A stretch of DNA of 64,000 bases. Origin: Levilactobacillus brevis (GTDB lineage Bacteria; Bacillota; Bacilli; Lactobacillales; Lactobacillaceae). The first letter of the stretch is position 1; the number at the start of each line of letters is the position of its first letter. This document shows, in pieces, positions 34,007 to 43,206 of the stretch. The stretch lies in contig CP032931.1 in NCBI GenBank assembly GCA_003666485.1, positions 1,364,001 through 1,428,000 on the forward strand, written 5' to 3'. The notes below the pieces were generated by a model. It saw only the letters and a list, made by a program, of their open reading frames with translations, had not been told where the DNA came from and made no database searches. A program made the position numbers and the translations under genes.

Positions 34007-36301
34007 TTGCCAGATTCAATCAAGGCCCACGAGCAAGAACATTTAGACGCGGTGGTCGCAAAGATCAAGACCGCCGAAAAGGAAGCTAAGGAACGGATCG
34101 ACGTTGCCGAAAGTGACGAAGCCGGGATCCGCAAGAACTTCGTCAACGATTTGCGCATCAAGACGGATAGTTACGAAGGCTTGCTGGAAACAGCCCTGTC
34201 CGTGCGGCAGCAGCAACAGTTGTTGGCTGAACGGCAGAACAGTTGGCAACACGCCACCACGGAACTGAGTACGTTGCAGCGACTGGAGAAGAAGGCTTAT
34301 TTCGCCCGAATCGATTTTCAAGAGGGCCCCAAGGCCAAGGTCGAGACCATTTACATTGGGCTGGGCTCATTTTCCGATTCGCCAGACCATTTCCTGATCT
34401 ACGACTGGCGGGCACCCATTTCGAGTATCTATTACGACGGTGAACTGGGCAATGTCAGCTACCAGACACCCGATGGCGAACAGACTGTGGATGTGAAATT
34501 AAAACGGCAATTTCAAATCGAAGACGGGACGATCGTGACCCTCTACGATACCGACCAAACCGTGACGGACCAAATGCTCCTGTCCGCGTTGAGTGAACAT
34601 TCTGATACCAAGATGAAGAGCATCGTCACCACGATTCAAAAGGAACAAAACCAAATCATTCGGGACACCGGTTCGGACCTCCTGTTCGTGCAGGGGGCCG
34701 CGGGTTCCGGGAAGACGGCGGCTATTTTACAACGGGTCGCCTTCCTGCTGTACCGCTACCGGGGCCATTTGAACGCGGGTCAGGTCATGCTCTTCTCGCC
34801 GAACCAATTATTCAACGACTATATCGACCAGGTGCTCCCAGAATTGGGCGAGCACAACATGGTCCAGATGACCTACTACCAGTACGCGGGTCGTCGCTTA
34901 CCGAAGATTGAAGTGGAAACGTTGGCCCAACGCTTTGGCGAGACCAACACGCCCGCACAAAAGAAGATCAACCAGATGAAGGGCAGCCTGGCATTTTTCG
35001 ATGCCGTGACGGCCTATGCGGACCATTTGGAAAGCACCGATATGGTCTTCCGGAATATCAAGTTCCAGGGTGAGATTTTCATCACTAAAGAAAAAATTCA
35101 AGAAATTTACTACAGCTTCAACCGCAACTACCACTTGGGGAACCGCCTGCAGGCTACCAAAGAAGCCCTGATTCGCATTTTGAACCGGCGCATCAGTAGT
35201 GAAATGAAGACGCGCTGGGTGGAAGACGCCATCCAGGACCTGAGTAAGGAAGAGTTGGATTCGCTCTACGGGGATGACCCACGGGAATTCGACTCGTCCG
35301 AAAAGGAAACGCAATTCCTGTCGCGCAAGATCGTCATGAAGGCCTTCGAACCGATTCGTAAGGCCATTGTGCGGGCGCGGTTCCTAAGTATCAATAACCA
35401 ATACGTTCACATGCTGCGCGATATGCCGAACCGCATTGACCTCAGTGAGTATCACATCACGGCGGCCGACTGGAACGCCAGCGTGGAAGAATCTGTGGCC
35501 AAGTTACGCGACCACCGGATGCAACTGGTCGACACCACGCCGTACCTGTATTTGTACGACAAGATGACCGGGAAATCCGGCGAACGCGACATGCGCTACG
35601 TCTTCATGGATGAAATTCAGGACTACAACGCCTTTCAACTGGCCTTCCTGAAGTTCAGCTTCCCGCGGGCGCGTTTCACCATGTTGGGTGACTTGAACCA
35701 GGCCATTTTCACCAAAGAAAATAGCCGTACGCTGCTGCAGGAATTGAGTACCATGTTCGATCCTGACAAGACACGGGTCGTTCAGTTGACCCAGTCGTAC
35801 CGGTCGACGCAACAGGTCACCGACTTCACCAAGCACATCTTGAAGAACGGTGAGGCGGTCACGGCCTTCGCTCGGGAAGGGGAACTGCCAACCATGGCGG
35901 TCGCGGAAAACGAAGAAGCGGCCCTGCAAAAGGTGATTGCCCAGATCAAGCAAAACGAAGAAGAGGACGAAACGACGGCCATCATCGGCAAGGACCTGGC
36001 GGATTGCCGTGAGTTGACGCAGCGCCTGAAGGACGCCGGGGTCGCCGTGACGCTGATTCAATCCGAAAACCAGCGGCTGTCACCAGGGACCATCGTGGTG
36101 CCGTCCTTCCTGGCCAAGGGACTGGAATTCGACGGCGTCATCGTCTGGCACGCTTCGGCCAGTCGTTACCACGCCGAAGACGAACGGCAGTTGCTCTACA
36201 CGATTTGCTCACGGGCCATGCACCGCTTGAGCGTAATCGGCGTGGGCGAGCTGTCACCGTTGCTGGCGGATGTCCCAGAAAATGAGTATGAGATGGTTTA
36301 G
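34007..36301 (+). CDS. helD: RNA polymerase recycling motor HelD
   Basis: A 764-residue UvrD/Rep-like ATPase that releases stalled RNA polymerase from nucleic acids. It has an N-terminal coiled coil (KAHEQEHLDAVVAKIKTAEK) that enters the polymerase secondary channel, then SSIYYDGELG and YDWRAPI typical of HelD. Walker A is in FVQGAAGSGKTAAILQRVAF (about 226-245), Walker B in YVFMDEIQDY, and motif VI in LLYTICSRAMHRL. The start is TTG at 34007 with GAGGAGGG upstream. Single gene with its own terminator. Confidence 0.92.
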   Translation: MPDSIKAHEQEHLDAVVAKIKTAEKEAKERIDVAESDEAGIRKNFVNDLRIKTDSYEGLLETALSVRQQQQLLAERQNSWQHATTELSTLQRLEKKAYFARIDFQEGPKAKVETIYIGLGSFSDSPDHFLIYDWRAPISSIYYDGELGNVSYQTPDGEQTVDVKLKRQFQIEDGTIVTLYDTDQTVTDQMLLSALSEHSDTKMKSIVTTIQKEQNQIIRDTGSDLLFVQGAAGSGKTAAILQRVAFLLYRYRGHLNAGQVMLFSPNQLFNDYIDQVLPELGEHNMVQMTYYQYAGRRLPKIEVETLAQRFGETNTPAQKKINQMKGSLAFFDAVTAYADHLESTDMVFRNIKFQGEIFITKEKIQEIYYSFNRNYHLGNRLQATKEALIRILNRRISSEMKTRWVEDAIQDLSKEELDSLYGDDPREFDSSEKETQFLSRKIVMKAFEPIRKAIVRARFLSINNQYVHMLRDMPNRIDLSEYHITAADWNASVEESVAKLRDHRMQLVDTTPYLYLYDKMTGKSGERDMRYVFMDEIQDYNAFQLAFLKFSFPRARFTMLGDLNQAIFTKENSRTLLQELSTMFDPDKTRVVQLTQSYRSTQQVTDFTKHILKNGEAVTAFAREGELPTMAVAENEEAALQKVIAQIKQNEEEDETTAIIGKDLADCRELTQRLKDAGVAVTLIQSENQRLSPGTIVVPSFLAKGLEFDGVIVWHASASRYHAEDERQLLYTICSRAMHRLSVIGVGELSPLLADVPENEYEMV

Positions 36302-36377
36302 GCTGACATCAGGAGTCGTGCCCGTCTCTGGGGTGTGTGACCGCTAATACGAGTCGCTTGAACCTTAACGAGTCTCA

Positions 36378-36427
36378 AGGAGTAGCTACTAGTCACGTTT
36401 GTCAGTGACCGGGCTACTCCTTTTGTG
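36378..36427 (+). terminator. Terminator of helD
   Basis: GGAGTAGC...GTCAC pairs with GTGAC...GCTACTCC and is followed by TTTTG. Confidence 0.75.
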
Positions 36428-36598
36428 TAGTAGCGGCTAAAGGTTCTGTACGTTAGCGCGAAGCTGACACTATTGTTGACCATCAAGCTAGCTAGAGTCA
36501 TTGACTCGTCAAGAAATTCACTGGTTAGTGGTAGTCACATATTCCCCTGGAACAGTATAACGGTAGGGATAGCCAAATTAGCTTGGCAATCACCAATC

Positions 36599-36787
36599 GT
36601 AGCCGAGAGTTCGTCAACTATGGGCTCAGCCGTGGGAGTTCCCTTAGCGGCGCGGGCCATGGCGCTTAGGAAACTGGCGTCTTTGAGACGTGCATTTCGG
36701 CTCAAAGCGAGGGCGAGACCGCACTGTGGCTCGACCGGTCCGCCCACCGCGTTCCAGTCCCATAGTTGACGAACGGTAGGCGGCCAG
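36599..36787 (-). repeat. Family 1 structured repeat, copy 11
   Basis: Full-length reverse copy. Arms GTTCGTCAACTATGGG and CCCATAGTTGACGAAC pair perfectly: compared with other copies both arms carry the same compensated change (AAATAT to AACTAT). Last copy in the window; none is seen after 37 kb. Confidence 0.88.
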
Positions 36788-36961
36788 TAACCACAATCGT
36801 CCGCCGCAGAAAACTTATTTGGCCGTAGCCTTATCTGCGGTATAATAGGACTTAATTGTGTCAGAGGTTGTGGACCACAACAAATCGCGGCGCCGTGAGT
36901 TTGCCGGCGCGGGCGGGGGCCACAACGCTGTGTACTTAGAAATCAAAGTAGAGGTGTCTCC

Positions 36962-37885
36962 ATGAGTGATCCCATCAATTACAATGCATTTACCCGGGCG
37001 CAGTGGCGGGCGTTTTCCGATGACGCGACGTTGCCGCTGACCCAGGAGAGTTTGCGGCAGATCAAAGCGTTTAACGACCGCATTTCCCTGCAAGATGTTC
37101 AAGACGTGTACATTCCGCTGGTGCATTTATTACACTTAGAATTCGACCACTATCGCCAGCTCCAGCGCGACAAGGCCAGTTTCTTGCAGCAGCGGCCGCG
37201 GCGAGTGCCCTTCATCATTGGTATTGCTGGGAGTGTGGCGGTCGGCAAGAGTACCGTGGCCCGGCTACTGGAAGTCTTGTTGAATCACTATTTTGAGGGC
37301 AAACGCATTCAGCTGATTACGACCGATGGCTTCCTGTACAGCAATGAGGAGCTGAAAAAACGCAATCTCATGGCGCGTAAGGGCTTCCCGGAGAGTTATG
37401 ACATGTCAGCCTTGATTCAGTTCTTAAACGACGTTAAGGCCGGCCAGGAGCTGATTAAGGCCCCCGTATACTCCCACAAGGTCTACGATATCGTGCCAGA
37501 CCAGTTCGAGTACATCGTGCACCCGGACGTCTTGATCGTTGAGGGGATCAATACCTTGCAATTGCCGACCAATGAACAAATTTATGTCAGTGATTTCACG
37601 GACTTTTCGTTGTACGTCGACGCTGACCCGACGCTGATTGAGAGCTGGTTCTTGGAACGGTTTGAGTTGTTGCTAGAGACGGCCTTTCAGGACCCGACCA
37701 ACTACTATTATCCGTATACCATCGTCGACCACGCCGAGGCCATTGCCAAGGGCAAGCAGGTCTGGCGCGACATTGACCTGAAGAATTTGGAAGAATACAT
37801 TTTACCGACGCGCAACCGGGCGGATATGATTCTGCATAAGACGTTCCATCACCGCATTGATCGGTTGTTGCTGCGGAAATACTAG
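36962..37885 (+). CDS. coaA: Type I pantothenate kinase
   Basis: A 307-residue kinase that phosphorylates pantothenate, the first step of coenzyme A synthesis. Walker A is in IGIAGSVAVGKSTVARLL (about 88-105). The ITTDGFLYSN, RKGFPESYD and APVYSHKVYDIVPDQ blocks and the R(A)DMILHKTFHH end are those of bacterial CoaA. Length is normal. RBS GAGGTG; the acetyltransferase gene follows after 11 bases. Confidence 0.93.
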   Translation: MSDPINYNAFTRAQWRAFSDDATLPLTQESLRQIKAFNDRISLQDVQDVYIPLVHLLHLEFDHYRQLQRDKASFLQQRPRRVPFIIGIAGSVAVGKSTVARLLEVLLNHYFEGKRIQLITTDGFLYSNEELKKRNLMARKGFPESYDMSALIQFLNDVKAGQELIKAPVYSHKVYDIVPDQFEYIVHPDVLIVEGINTLQLPTNEQIYVSDFTDFSLYVDADPTLIESWFLERFELLLETAFQDPTNYYYPYTIVDHAEAIAKGKQVWRDIDLKNLEEYILPTRNRADMILHKTFHHRIDRLLLRKY

Positions 37886-37896
37886 GGGGTGGAACC

Positions 37897-38487
37897 ATGC
37901 TGCGGGATGCGACGCGCGTTGATGCGGATGCCGTGGCGCTGTTGGTGCTCCATGAACTGGAACGGCGACAGCTGCGCCGGTTACGCCGCGTCAGTAAGGA
38001 ACAACTCTCACAAATGTTATTTGTCGGCTACCATCAGCCGGCCTTTCGCTACGGCTATCCGCAGGCGCGGGTGTACCAAAACCAAGGTGTCGCGGTGGGC
38101 GTGGCGTATGGCTACCCGGCTGCGGTCGAGGCCACGCTGGATAACCGGTGGGCCAATTTATTTGCCCGCCAACAGCTGACGCCGCCCCAACAGGACGTGG
38201 TGACCCCACGGGCCTTACCAGACGAGTGGTATTTGGACTTGTTAACGGTCCGTAACCGCTCTAAGGGCAAGACCTACCAGCAGAAATGGTTCGATGAATG
38301 GCTGCTGGGCGACGCGATTCACCGCGCCCGGTTGAGCGGGGCACCCGTCATTGGGATGGACGTCCGCCCGGGGAGTGCCCTGGCCAGTCTGGCCACCGAA
38401 TTTGGCTTCGTGGCCACTGCCCGTCGGCGTTTGGACCGGCAGACGTACTACCATTTACGCTTAAAGCTGACGCCCCAAATTAACTAA
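37897..38487 (+). CDS. GNAT-family N-acetyltransferase
   Basis: A 196-residue protein with the layout of a GNAT acetyltransferase: DEWYLDLLTVRNRSKGKTYQQK forms the acetyl-CoA-binding strand and loop, and GMDVRPGSALASLATEFGF the following helix of motif B. The substrate is unknown. It overlaps the CoaA operon (GGGGGTGG site just after the coaA stop), so it is probably cotranscribed with coaA. Confidence 0.65.
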   Translation: MLRDATRVDADAVALLVLHELERRQLRRLRRVSKEQLSQMLFVGYHQPAFRYGYPQARVYQNQGVAVGVAYGYPAAVEATLDNRWANLFARQQLTPPQQDVVTPRALPDEWYLDLLTVRNRSKGKTYQQKWFDEWLLGDAIHRARLSGAPVIGMDVRPGSALASLATEFGFVATARRRLDRQTYYHLRLKLTPQIN

Positions 38488-38527
38488 CCGGGTGAACTGA
38501 TTCTGGTGCGATTTGGGCCAAATGGCA

Positions 38528-38556
38528 TTGACCAGCGTGGCAGAAATCTGTATGAT
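38528..38556 (+). promoter_or_regulatory. Promoter of guaA
   Basis: TTGACC, 17 bases, TATGAT. The leader to the TTG start is about 30 bases, too short for a guanine riboswitch. Confidence 0.75.
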
Positions 38557-38593
38557 ATAACCAATGTTGAAAAGAAAAGAAAGGGTGAATGGC

Positions 38594-40150
38594 TTGGCAA
38601 ACGTTGATATGTCCAAATTCGATAAAATTATCGTCTTGGACTTCGGAAGTCAATACAATCAATTGATTACGCGCCGGATTCGTGACATGGGCGTTTACTC
38701 TGAATTAAAGGCGCACACCATGAGTGCCGCCGAGATCAAGGCTTGGGGCCCCAAGGGGATCATCTTCTCCGGGGGACCAAACAGTGTGTACGATAGCTCG
38801 GCCTTTAACGTCGACCCTGAGATCTTCAAGCTGGGAATTCCAATCTTGGGCATCTGTTATGGGATGCAACTGATGGCTCACAGCTTGACCGGTGGGAAAG
38901 TTGAATCCGCCGATAACCGGGAATACGGCCGCGCGGACATCACCGTGTTAAGTGATGACGCCAAGCTCTTTGCCGGCACACCCAAGGAACAAACGGTGTG
39001 GATGAGCCACGGTGACTTGGTCACCCAAGTGCCGGATGGGTTCGAACGCGTGGCAACGAGCGAAAATTGCCCGATTTCTGCCATGCAAGACGTTGACCGG
39101 AACTTCTACGGGATCCAATTCCACGCGGAAGTCCGCAACACGGAATTTGGTAACGACATCTTGAAGCACTTTGCCTTTGACGTCTGCCACGCAGAAGCCA
39201 ACTGGTCAATGGATGACTTCATTGATCTGCAGATCGAACACATCCGTGAAACGGTCGGTAACAAGCGCGTACTCCTCGGTCTGTCCGGTGGGGTCGATTC
39301 CTCCGTCGTGGGCGTGCTCTTGCACAAGGCCATTGGGACGCAACTGACCAGCATCTTCGTTGATCATGGCCTGTTGCGTAAGGGTGAAGCCAAGCAAGTC
39401 ATGGACAGCCTGGAAGGCAAGTTCGGCTTGAACATCGTCAAGGTGGATGCTCAGGAACGTTTCTTGAGCAAGCTGGCTGGCGTCACGGAGCCCGAAAAGA
39501 AGCGGAAGATCATCGGCAACGAGTTCATCCAAGTCTTTAACGACGAGGCCCAAAAGCTCGATGGTATCGACTTCTTGGCCCAAGGGACGCTCTACACCGA
39601 CGTAATCGAAAGTGGGACGGACACGGCGCAAACCATCAAGTCTCACCATAACGTGGGTGGGTTGCCAGAAGACATGCACTTCCAATTGATCGAACCACTG
39701 CGCTCCTTGTTCAAGGATGAGGCGCGGGAACTGGGCGAAAAGCTGGGGATGCCAAGCGACTTGGTTTGGCGGCAACCGTTCCCGGGTCCTGGTTTGGGCA
39801 TTCGGGTCTTAGGCGAAATCACCCCAGAGAAGTTACAAATCGTTCGCGATAGTGACTTGATCTTGCGGGAAGAAATCAAAAAGGCCGGCCTCGACCGCGA
39901 TATCTGGCAATACTTTACGGTCTTACCAAACATCAAGAGTGTCGGTGTCATGGGCGACGGCCGGACCTACGACTACGCAGTCGGCATCCGTGCCGTAACA
40001 TCCATCGACGGCATGACCGCCGACTTCGCCCGCATTCCGTGGGACGTCTTGCAGGACATTTCTGTCCGTATCGTAAATGAAGTGGATCATGTAAACCGCA
40101 TCCTTTATGATGTTACGAGTAAGCCGCCTTCGACTATTGAATGGGAATAG
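38594..40150 (+). CDS. guaA: GMP synthase (glutamine-hydrolysing)
   Basis: A 518-residue enzyme converting XMP to GMP with glutamine and ATP. The N-terminal class I amidotransferase domain has its nucleophile in GICYGMQ (Cys88) and partner His in FHAEV. The ATP pyrophosphatase domain carries the PP-loop LSGGVDSS (about 230). The C-terminal dimerisation domain ends [10 protein letters not shown], fully conserved. I chose TTG at 38594 (MANVDM), preceded by AAAGGGTG; the ATG at 38564 sits at the expected transcript start. Its 3' end marks the start of the AT-rich block. Confidence 0.93.
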   Translation: MANVDMSKFDKIIVLDFGSQYNQLITRRIRDMGVYSELKAHTMSAAEIKAWGPKGIIFSGGPNSVYDSSAFNVDPEIFKLGIPILGICYGMQLMAHSLTGGKVESADNREYGRADITVLSDDAKLFAGTPKEQTVWMSHGDLVTQVPDGFERVATSENCPISAMQDVDRNFYGIQFHAEVRNTEFGNDILKHFAFDVCHAEANWSMDDFIDLQIEHIRETVGNKRVLLGLSGGVDSSVVGVLLHKAIGTQLTSIFVDHGLLRKGEAKQVMDSLEGKFGLNIVKVDAQERFLSKLAGVTEPEKKRKIIGNEFIQVFNDEAQKLDGIDFLAQGTLYTDVIESGTDTAQTIKSHHNVGGLPEDMHFQLIEPLRSLFKDEARELGEKLGMPSDLVWRQPFPGPGLGIRVLGEITPEKLQIVRDSDLILREEIKKAGLDRDIWQYFTVLPNIKSVGVMGDGRTYDYAVGIRAVTSIDGMTADFARIPWDVLQDISVRIVNEVDHVNRILYDVTSKPPSTIEWE

Positions 40151-40230
40151 ATTTTATATCCCACTTAGATAGAGATTGTTGAGAATCAAGGATTCTACTG
40201 GGTGTTAATACACCGAAAAGATAGATAAAA

Positions 40231-40276
40231 CGACATAGTTGTTTGCCAAATGTTTGCCAAAGACAAACCAATGTCG
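40231..40276 (+). other. Imperfect hairpin with TTTGCCAAA direct repeat after guaA
   Basis: CGACAT...GTTTG pairs with CAAAC...ATGTCG; the loop contains the second of two TTTGCCAAA units (spaced 12 bases). It lies 80 bases past guaA. The 3' end of guaA is a known integration site for islands and phages, so this could be an attachment-site trace, but I find no matching copy elsewhere in the window. Confidence 0.3.
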
Positions 40277-40280
40277 ACGT

Positions 40281-40322
40281 AAAAATGCTTCGTATCGTTT
40301 ATTTTGATACGAAGCATTTTTT
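40281..40322. terminator. Bidirectional terminator between guaA and XRE gene
   Basis: AAAAATGCTTCGTATC pairs with GATACGAAGCATTTTT perfectly; A and T runs on both sides serve both converging genes. Confidence 0.88.
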
Positions 40323-40659
40323 ATATTTCATTTAGAATGTCGGAAAAGGATTTTGCAATTTTGTCGGCCTTAACTGGATTCATGTTCTCAAATTGTTTAA
40401 GCAAATAATTTACGTTGGGTGGAAGCTCTGGGGTTATGTTTTCGACATCTGTACTTTTTAACAACTGAGAGACATCGGTATCAAGTGTTTGAGCGATTTG
40501 ATTTAACTTCTGAACACTAATATTTTGATGATTCGTATGTTCTAATCTTGAGATGAAGTTAGTGGAGAGGTGACTATATTCTGCTAATTTTTCTTGGCTT
40601 AATCCCAACACCTTTCGTCTAGCTCGAATGTTCTCCCCAATGATAAGGTTAATATCCAT
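40321..40659 (-). CDS. XRE-family transcriptional regulator 1
   Basis: A 112-residue protein with a Cro/C1-type helix-turn-helix (residues about 7-62: GENIRARRKVLGLSQEKLAE, then LSTNFISRLEHTNHQNIS) and a short C-terminal helical tail (LPPNVNYLLKQFENMNP). It probably represses its own promoter and the divergent secreted CAP protein gene. Its coding and downstream sequence is duplicated at 42172-42526. AT-rich compared with the flanking core genes. Confidence 0.85.
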   Translation of the reverse strand: MDINLIIGENIRARRKVLGLSQEKLAEYSHLSTNFISRLEHTNHQNISVQKLNQIAQTLDTDVSQLLKSTDVENITPELPPNVNYLLKQFENMNPVKADKIAKSFSDILNEI

Positions 40660-40749
40660 ATTCGCAATACCCCACTATAAATTGATGTGTATATCTTGAA
40701 TATAGTTGCTTTCAATACACTATTTAACAACTTATAGTACCTGATTGAA

Positions 40750-40769
40750 ATCGAACATATATATTCGAT
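40750..40769. promoter_or_regulatory. Palindrome, candidate XRE operator
   Basis: ATCGAA and TTCGAT, eight bases apart, between the divergent XRE and CAP genes. An extended -10 (TGGTATAAT, -10 at 40799-40804) follows 30 bases on and recurs at 42662-42667 in the second module. The rest of 40805-41100, a leader of almost 300 bases, shows no gene. Confidence 0.4.
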
Positions 40770-41100
40770 TTTTTTGAATATAATTGCTTGCGGTGTGGTA
40801 TAATTTTGTTTGTATGATATTGTTTGAAAAATATTAATACAATTGACTTTAGCAGTGAATATGTAAGAAGACAATTCATGAGCCCTAAAGGCCTCTGTTA
40901 TCCCTTATTTGAGTATGAAAGCTTTATTAAAGGAATGTGGTTAGAGACTAGGCTGTAGAGTTCATACGCCATGTATGGGGCAGTCATAGGCTTTTATATT
41001 GTGGGGTAGTATTTGAAGAACAGCATACACGAAGGTTCAACTGAGTCAGTTATATAATTCACCTAATCAGGGGTGAAAATACTTAAAGGAGAAGGTCAAT

Positions 41101-42147
41101 ATGAACAAAAGACTGAAGAAATCGTTATTGATTTCGGTTGCTGCGTTATCTTTAGGAGTTGGATTTACCGCTGTAAATGAAACAGCCACAACAACAGTTA
41201 TGGCTGCTAAGAAGTATAAAGTTATTAAGACTAAGAAACTAAAGAAGTATCGAGTTTCCTATAAACATAATGGTCCAGTTTATAGTAAAGCAAATCTTTC
41301 TAAGAAGCGGACCACACTTAAGAAGATCAAGAAAGATAAGTTGTATGTGACAAAACAAGAAACTGTCCGTAAGCACAAGAAGAGTGGTAAGGCGTATAAT
41401 TCTCGTTATCTATACGTAAAAGATATCAGTCATTCTAAAAAGAGTGGTTGGATTCATAATTCTAATCTGAAGAAATACAAGAAGAGTAATAAGGACAATT
41501 CAACAGCAAATGATAACCAACAACAATTAGAAGGTCAAGACTACATTGATTCAATTGTTTCTCAAGATAATCCTGATAAGAATATCAAATCTTATAGTTA
41601 TTCAAAAGGTGTAGATATTGCCAAGAGTAAATTCATCAGTTTTGTGAATAGTGAGCGTGCTAAGGCTGGAGTTCCAGTTTGGATTCATGATAGTGGTGAT
41701 CAACAAGTTGCTGATATTCGTGCTGAACAGTTAGCTAAATTAGATAATCAAAGTCATTATACAAATCCTGATACAGATGAATTTGTCTATTATCCAAATT
41801 CATCTACTAAGATGCCAATGTTCAATAAAGTTGAAAATGATCTAGGTTTTCTTAATAATCCTTGGAAAAATTCGATGTTAACTCATTCTAATGAATCAGT
41901 TGGTGAATTAGGAGACCTCAAAGATGGATATGGAAAGATTACTGATGATTCAATTGAGAGTGGATTGGTCAACGGACTATATAGTATGATTACTTATGAT
42001 GAACCTAATGGTGATGGTCATAAAGACATGTTATTGAATAATGATTTAAAGTATTATGCTGTTGGAACTTCTAGTCGAAAGAACATCAATGGTGAAAATG
42101 AAGCATACGTTGTGATCATCTCTTCAGATGCTCCATTGCAAAAGTAA
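41101..42147 (+). CDS. Secreted CAP-domain protein with basic N-terminal repeats
   Basis: A 348-residue exported protein. The signal peptide ends near TTTVMAAKK. Residues 37-130 are Lys-rich with Tyr/Lys patterns (KKYKVIKTKKLKKYRVSYKH, YLYVKDISHSKKSGW) like SLAP or SH3-type wall-binding domains of lactobacilli. The C-terminal half is a CAP/SCP-like domain (FVNSERAKAGVPVWIHDSG, later GHKDMLLNNDLKYYAVG). A possible role is wall binding and host or cell contact; CAP function in bacteria is unclear. RBS AAAGGAGAAGG. AT-rich codon use suggests acquisition. Confidence 0.75.
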   Translation: MNKRLKKSLLISVAALSLGVGFTAVNETATTTVMAAKKYKVIKTKKLKKYRVSYKHNGPVYSKANLSKKRTTLKKIKKDKLYVTKQETVRKHKKSGKAYNSRYLYVKDISHSKKSGWIHNSNLKKYKKSNKDNSTANDNQQQLEGQDYIDSIVSQDNPDKNIKSYSYSKGVDIAKSKFISFVNSERAKAGVPVWIHDSGDQQVADIRAEQLAKLDNQSHYTNPDTDEFVYYPNSSTKMPMFNKVENDLGFLNNPWKNSMLTHSNESVGELGDLKDGYGKITDDSIESGLVNGLYSMITYDEPNGDGHKDMLLNNDLKYYAVGTSSRKNINGENEAYVVIISSDAPLQK

Positions 42148-42171
42148 TTTAAAGGAGAAGATCAATATGAA

Positions 42172-42526
42172 AAATACGAGGCACTTTTTATATTTCATTT
42201 AGAATGTCTGAAAAATGTTTTGCGAATCTATTGGCCTTACTTGGATTCATATTTCCAAGCTGTTTAAGCAAATAATTTACATTGGGTGGAAGTGAAGCAG
42301 AATCTTGTTCAGTACTTGTGTTTGTTAATAGTTGTGAAACGTCAGTATCAAGTGCATGAGCGTTCTGATTGAGTTTTTGAATGCTTATATTTTGATGATT
42401 GGTGTGTTCTAGTCTTGAAATGAAGTTAGTGGAAAGATGACTATATTCTGCCAGTTTTTCTTGGCTTAGACCTAATTGTTTACGTCTGGCTCTAATGTTT
42501 TCTCCAATAACGAAATTAATATCCAT
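42172..42526. repeat. Second copy of a duplicated XRE segment
   Basis: 42172-42526 repeats 40305-40659 at the nucleotide level (start of the block ATACGAGGCACTTTTTATAT versus ATACGAAGCATTTTTTATAT). On its left the copy begins directly after AAAGGAGAAGATCAATATGA, a near copy of the CAP gene's ribosome site and start codon (41089-41105), leaving an 11-codon stub frame at 42166. This marks a recombination junction. Confidence 0.6.
42188..42526 (-). CDS. XRE-family transcriptional regulator 2
   Basis: A 112-residue paralogue of regulator 1, with nearly the same helix-turn-helix (GENIRARRKQLGLSQEKLAE) and a more divergent C-terminal tail. The ATG at 42526 corresponds to the start of regulator 1; a GTG six bases upstream is possible. 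It is divergent from the broken membrane-protein gene at 42753. Confidence 0.85.
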   Translation of the reverse strand: MDINFVIGENIRARRKQLGLSQEKLAEYSHLSTNFISRLEHTNHQNISIQKLNQNAHALDTDVSQLLTNTSTEQDSASLPPNVNYLLKQLGNMNPSKANRFAKHFSDILNEI

Positions 42527-42606
42527 GTTCACAGTACCCCACTATATAGTGATGTTGATATCCTGAATATAGGTACTTTTAGTGCAATGTTTAACAACTT
42601 ATATTA

Positions 42607-42643
42607 ATTAAATCAGTTCATACTTATATTGAGTTGATTTAAT
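42607..42643. promoter_or_regulatory. Inverted repeat in second XRE module
   Basis: ATTAAATCA and TGATTTAAT (9-base arms, 19 bases apart), just before an extended -10 (TGGTATAAT at 42659-42667). Candidate operator for XRE regulator 2. Confidence 0.35.
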
Positions 42644-42752
42644 AATGTGATTTTCATGTGGTATAATTTTGTTTGTTTAAGTTAGGTATGTCTTGATACT
42701 ACATTCAAGTACTTAAACGTAATGGATTTAATATTACAGGGGGTCAAAATAC

Positions 42753-43167
42753 GTGGATAAACAATTTTATAATGATAGAATTCTAGGTGCTGATGGACAT
42801 GAACAAATAATTCAAGTAACTGATAGATTTATTCAGTTTGATGATGGAAGCATCCCTTTGAGAAAAGTTAATGCTATTGATCTTCAGCTTTTTTAGAACT
42901 CCTTTTCCCAAAGGAAGTGTCTGGAGTATTCTAATAGCTCTTGTAGTCCTGTTCTTTGGTATATCAGGGATGGTTAGTTTGGTTGGAATAGTATTATTGG
43001 GAATTGGTGTCTACAGGGTATACGCATGGTTTAAGAAGGGGACGTATGGATGTCTTATGTTTGAAACTTCATCTGGACGAAATCATAGAATTAGTGCAAG
43101 GTCATCTGACATTAATAGGTTGAAAACGTTGCATAATTACTTGTTGGATTTTGTTGGAGAACTTTAA
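42753..43167 (+). pseudogene. Frameshifted membrane protein with C-terminal soluble domain
   Basis: A GTG start after CAGGGGG opens MDKQFYNDRILGADGHEQII..., which stops at 42896. The neighbouring frame continues (FFRTPFPKGSVWSILIALVV, two hydrophobic segments, then a soluble end with LMFETSSGRNHRIS) to 43167. One extra T in a T6 run at 42887-42892 explains the break. The order, short strand-rich N-terminus, two helices, then soluble part, resembles DUF6232-type proteins; I do not assign a function. Slippage on the T run could restore some product. Confidence 0.55.
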
Positions 43168-43206
43168 CGGGGGTATTTGCATTGAGTTTAAGTGAGGAGC
43201 GGTTTA

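Noticed and set aside
14..36787. Repeats as a CRISPR array
   Set aside because: Repeats are about 190 bases, kilobases apart, in both orientations, with no spacers and no cas genes.
38557..38593. Purine riboswitch before guaA
   Set aside because: The promoter is only about 37 bases from the start codon; no room for an aptamer.
40151..40280. A true attachment site with matching copy
   Set aside because: No second copy of the guaA end was found in the window and no integrase is present; kept only as a weak feature.
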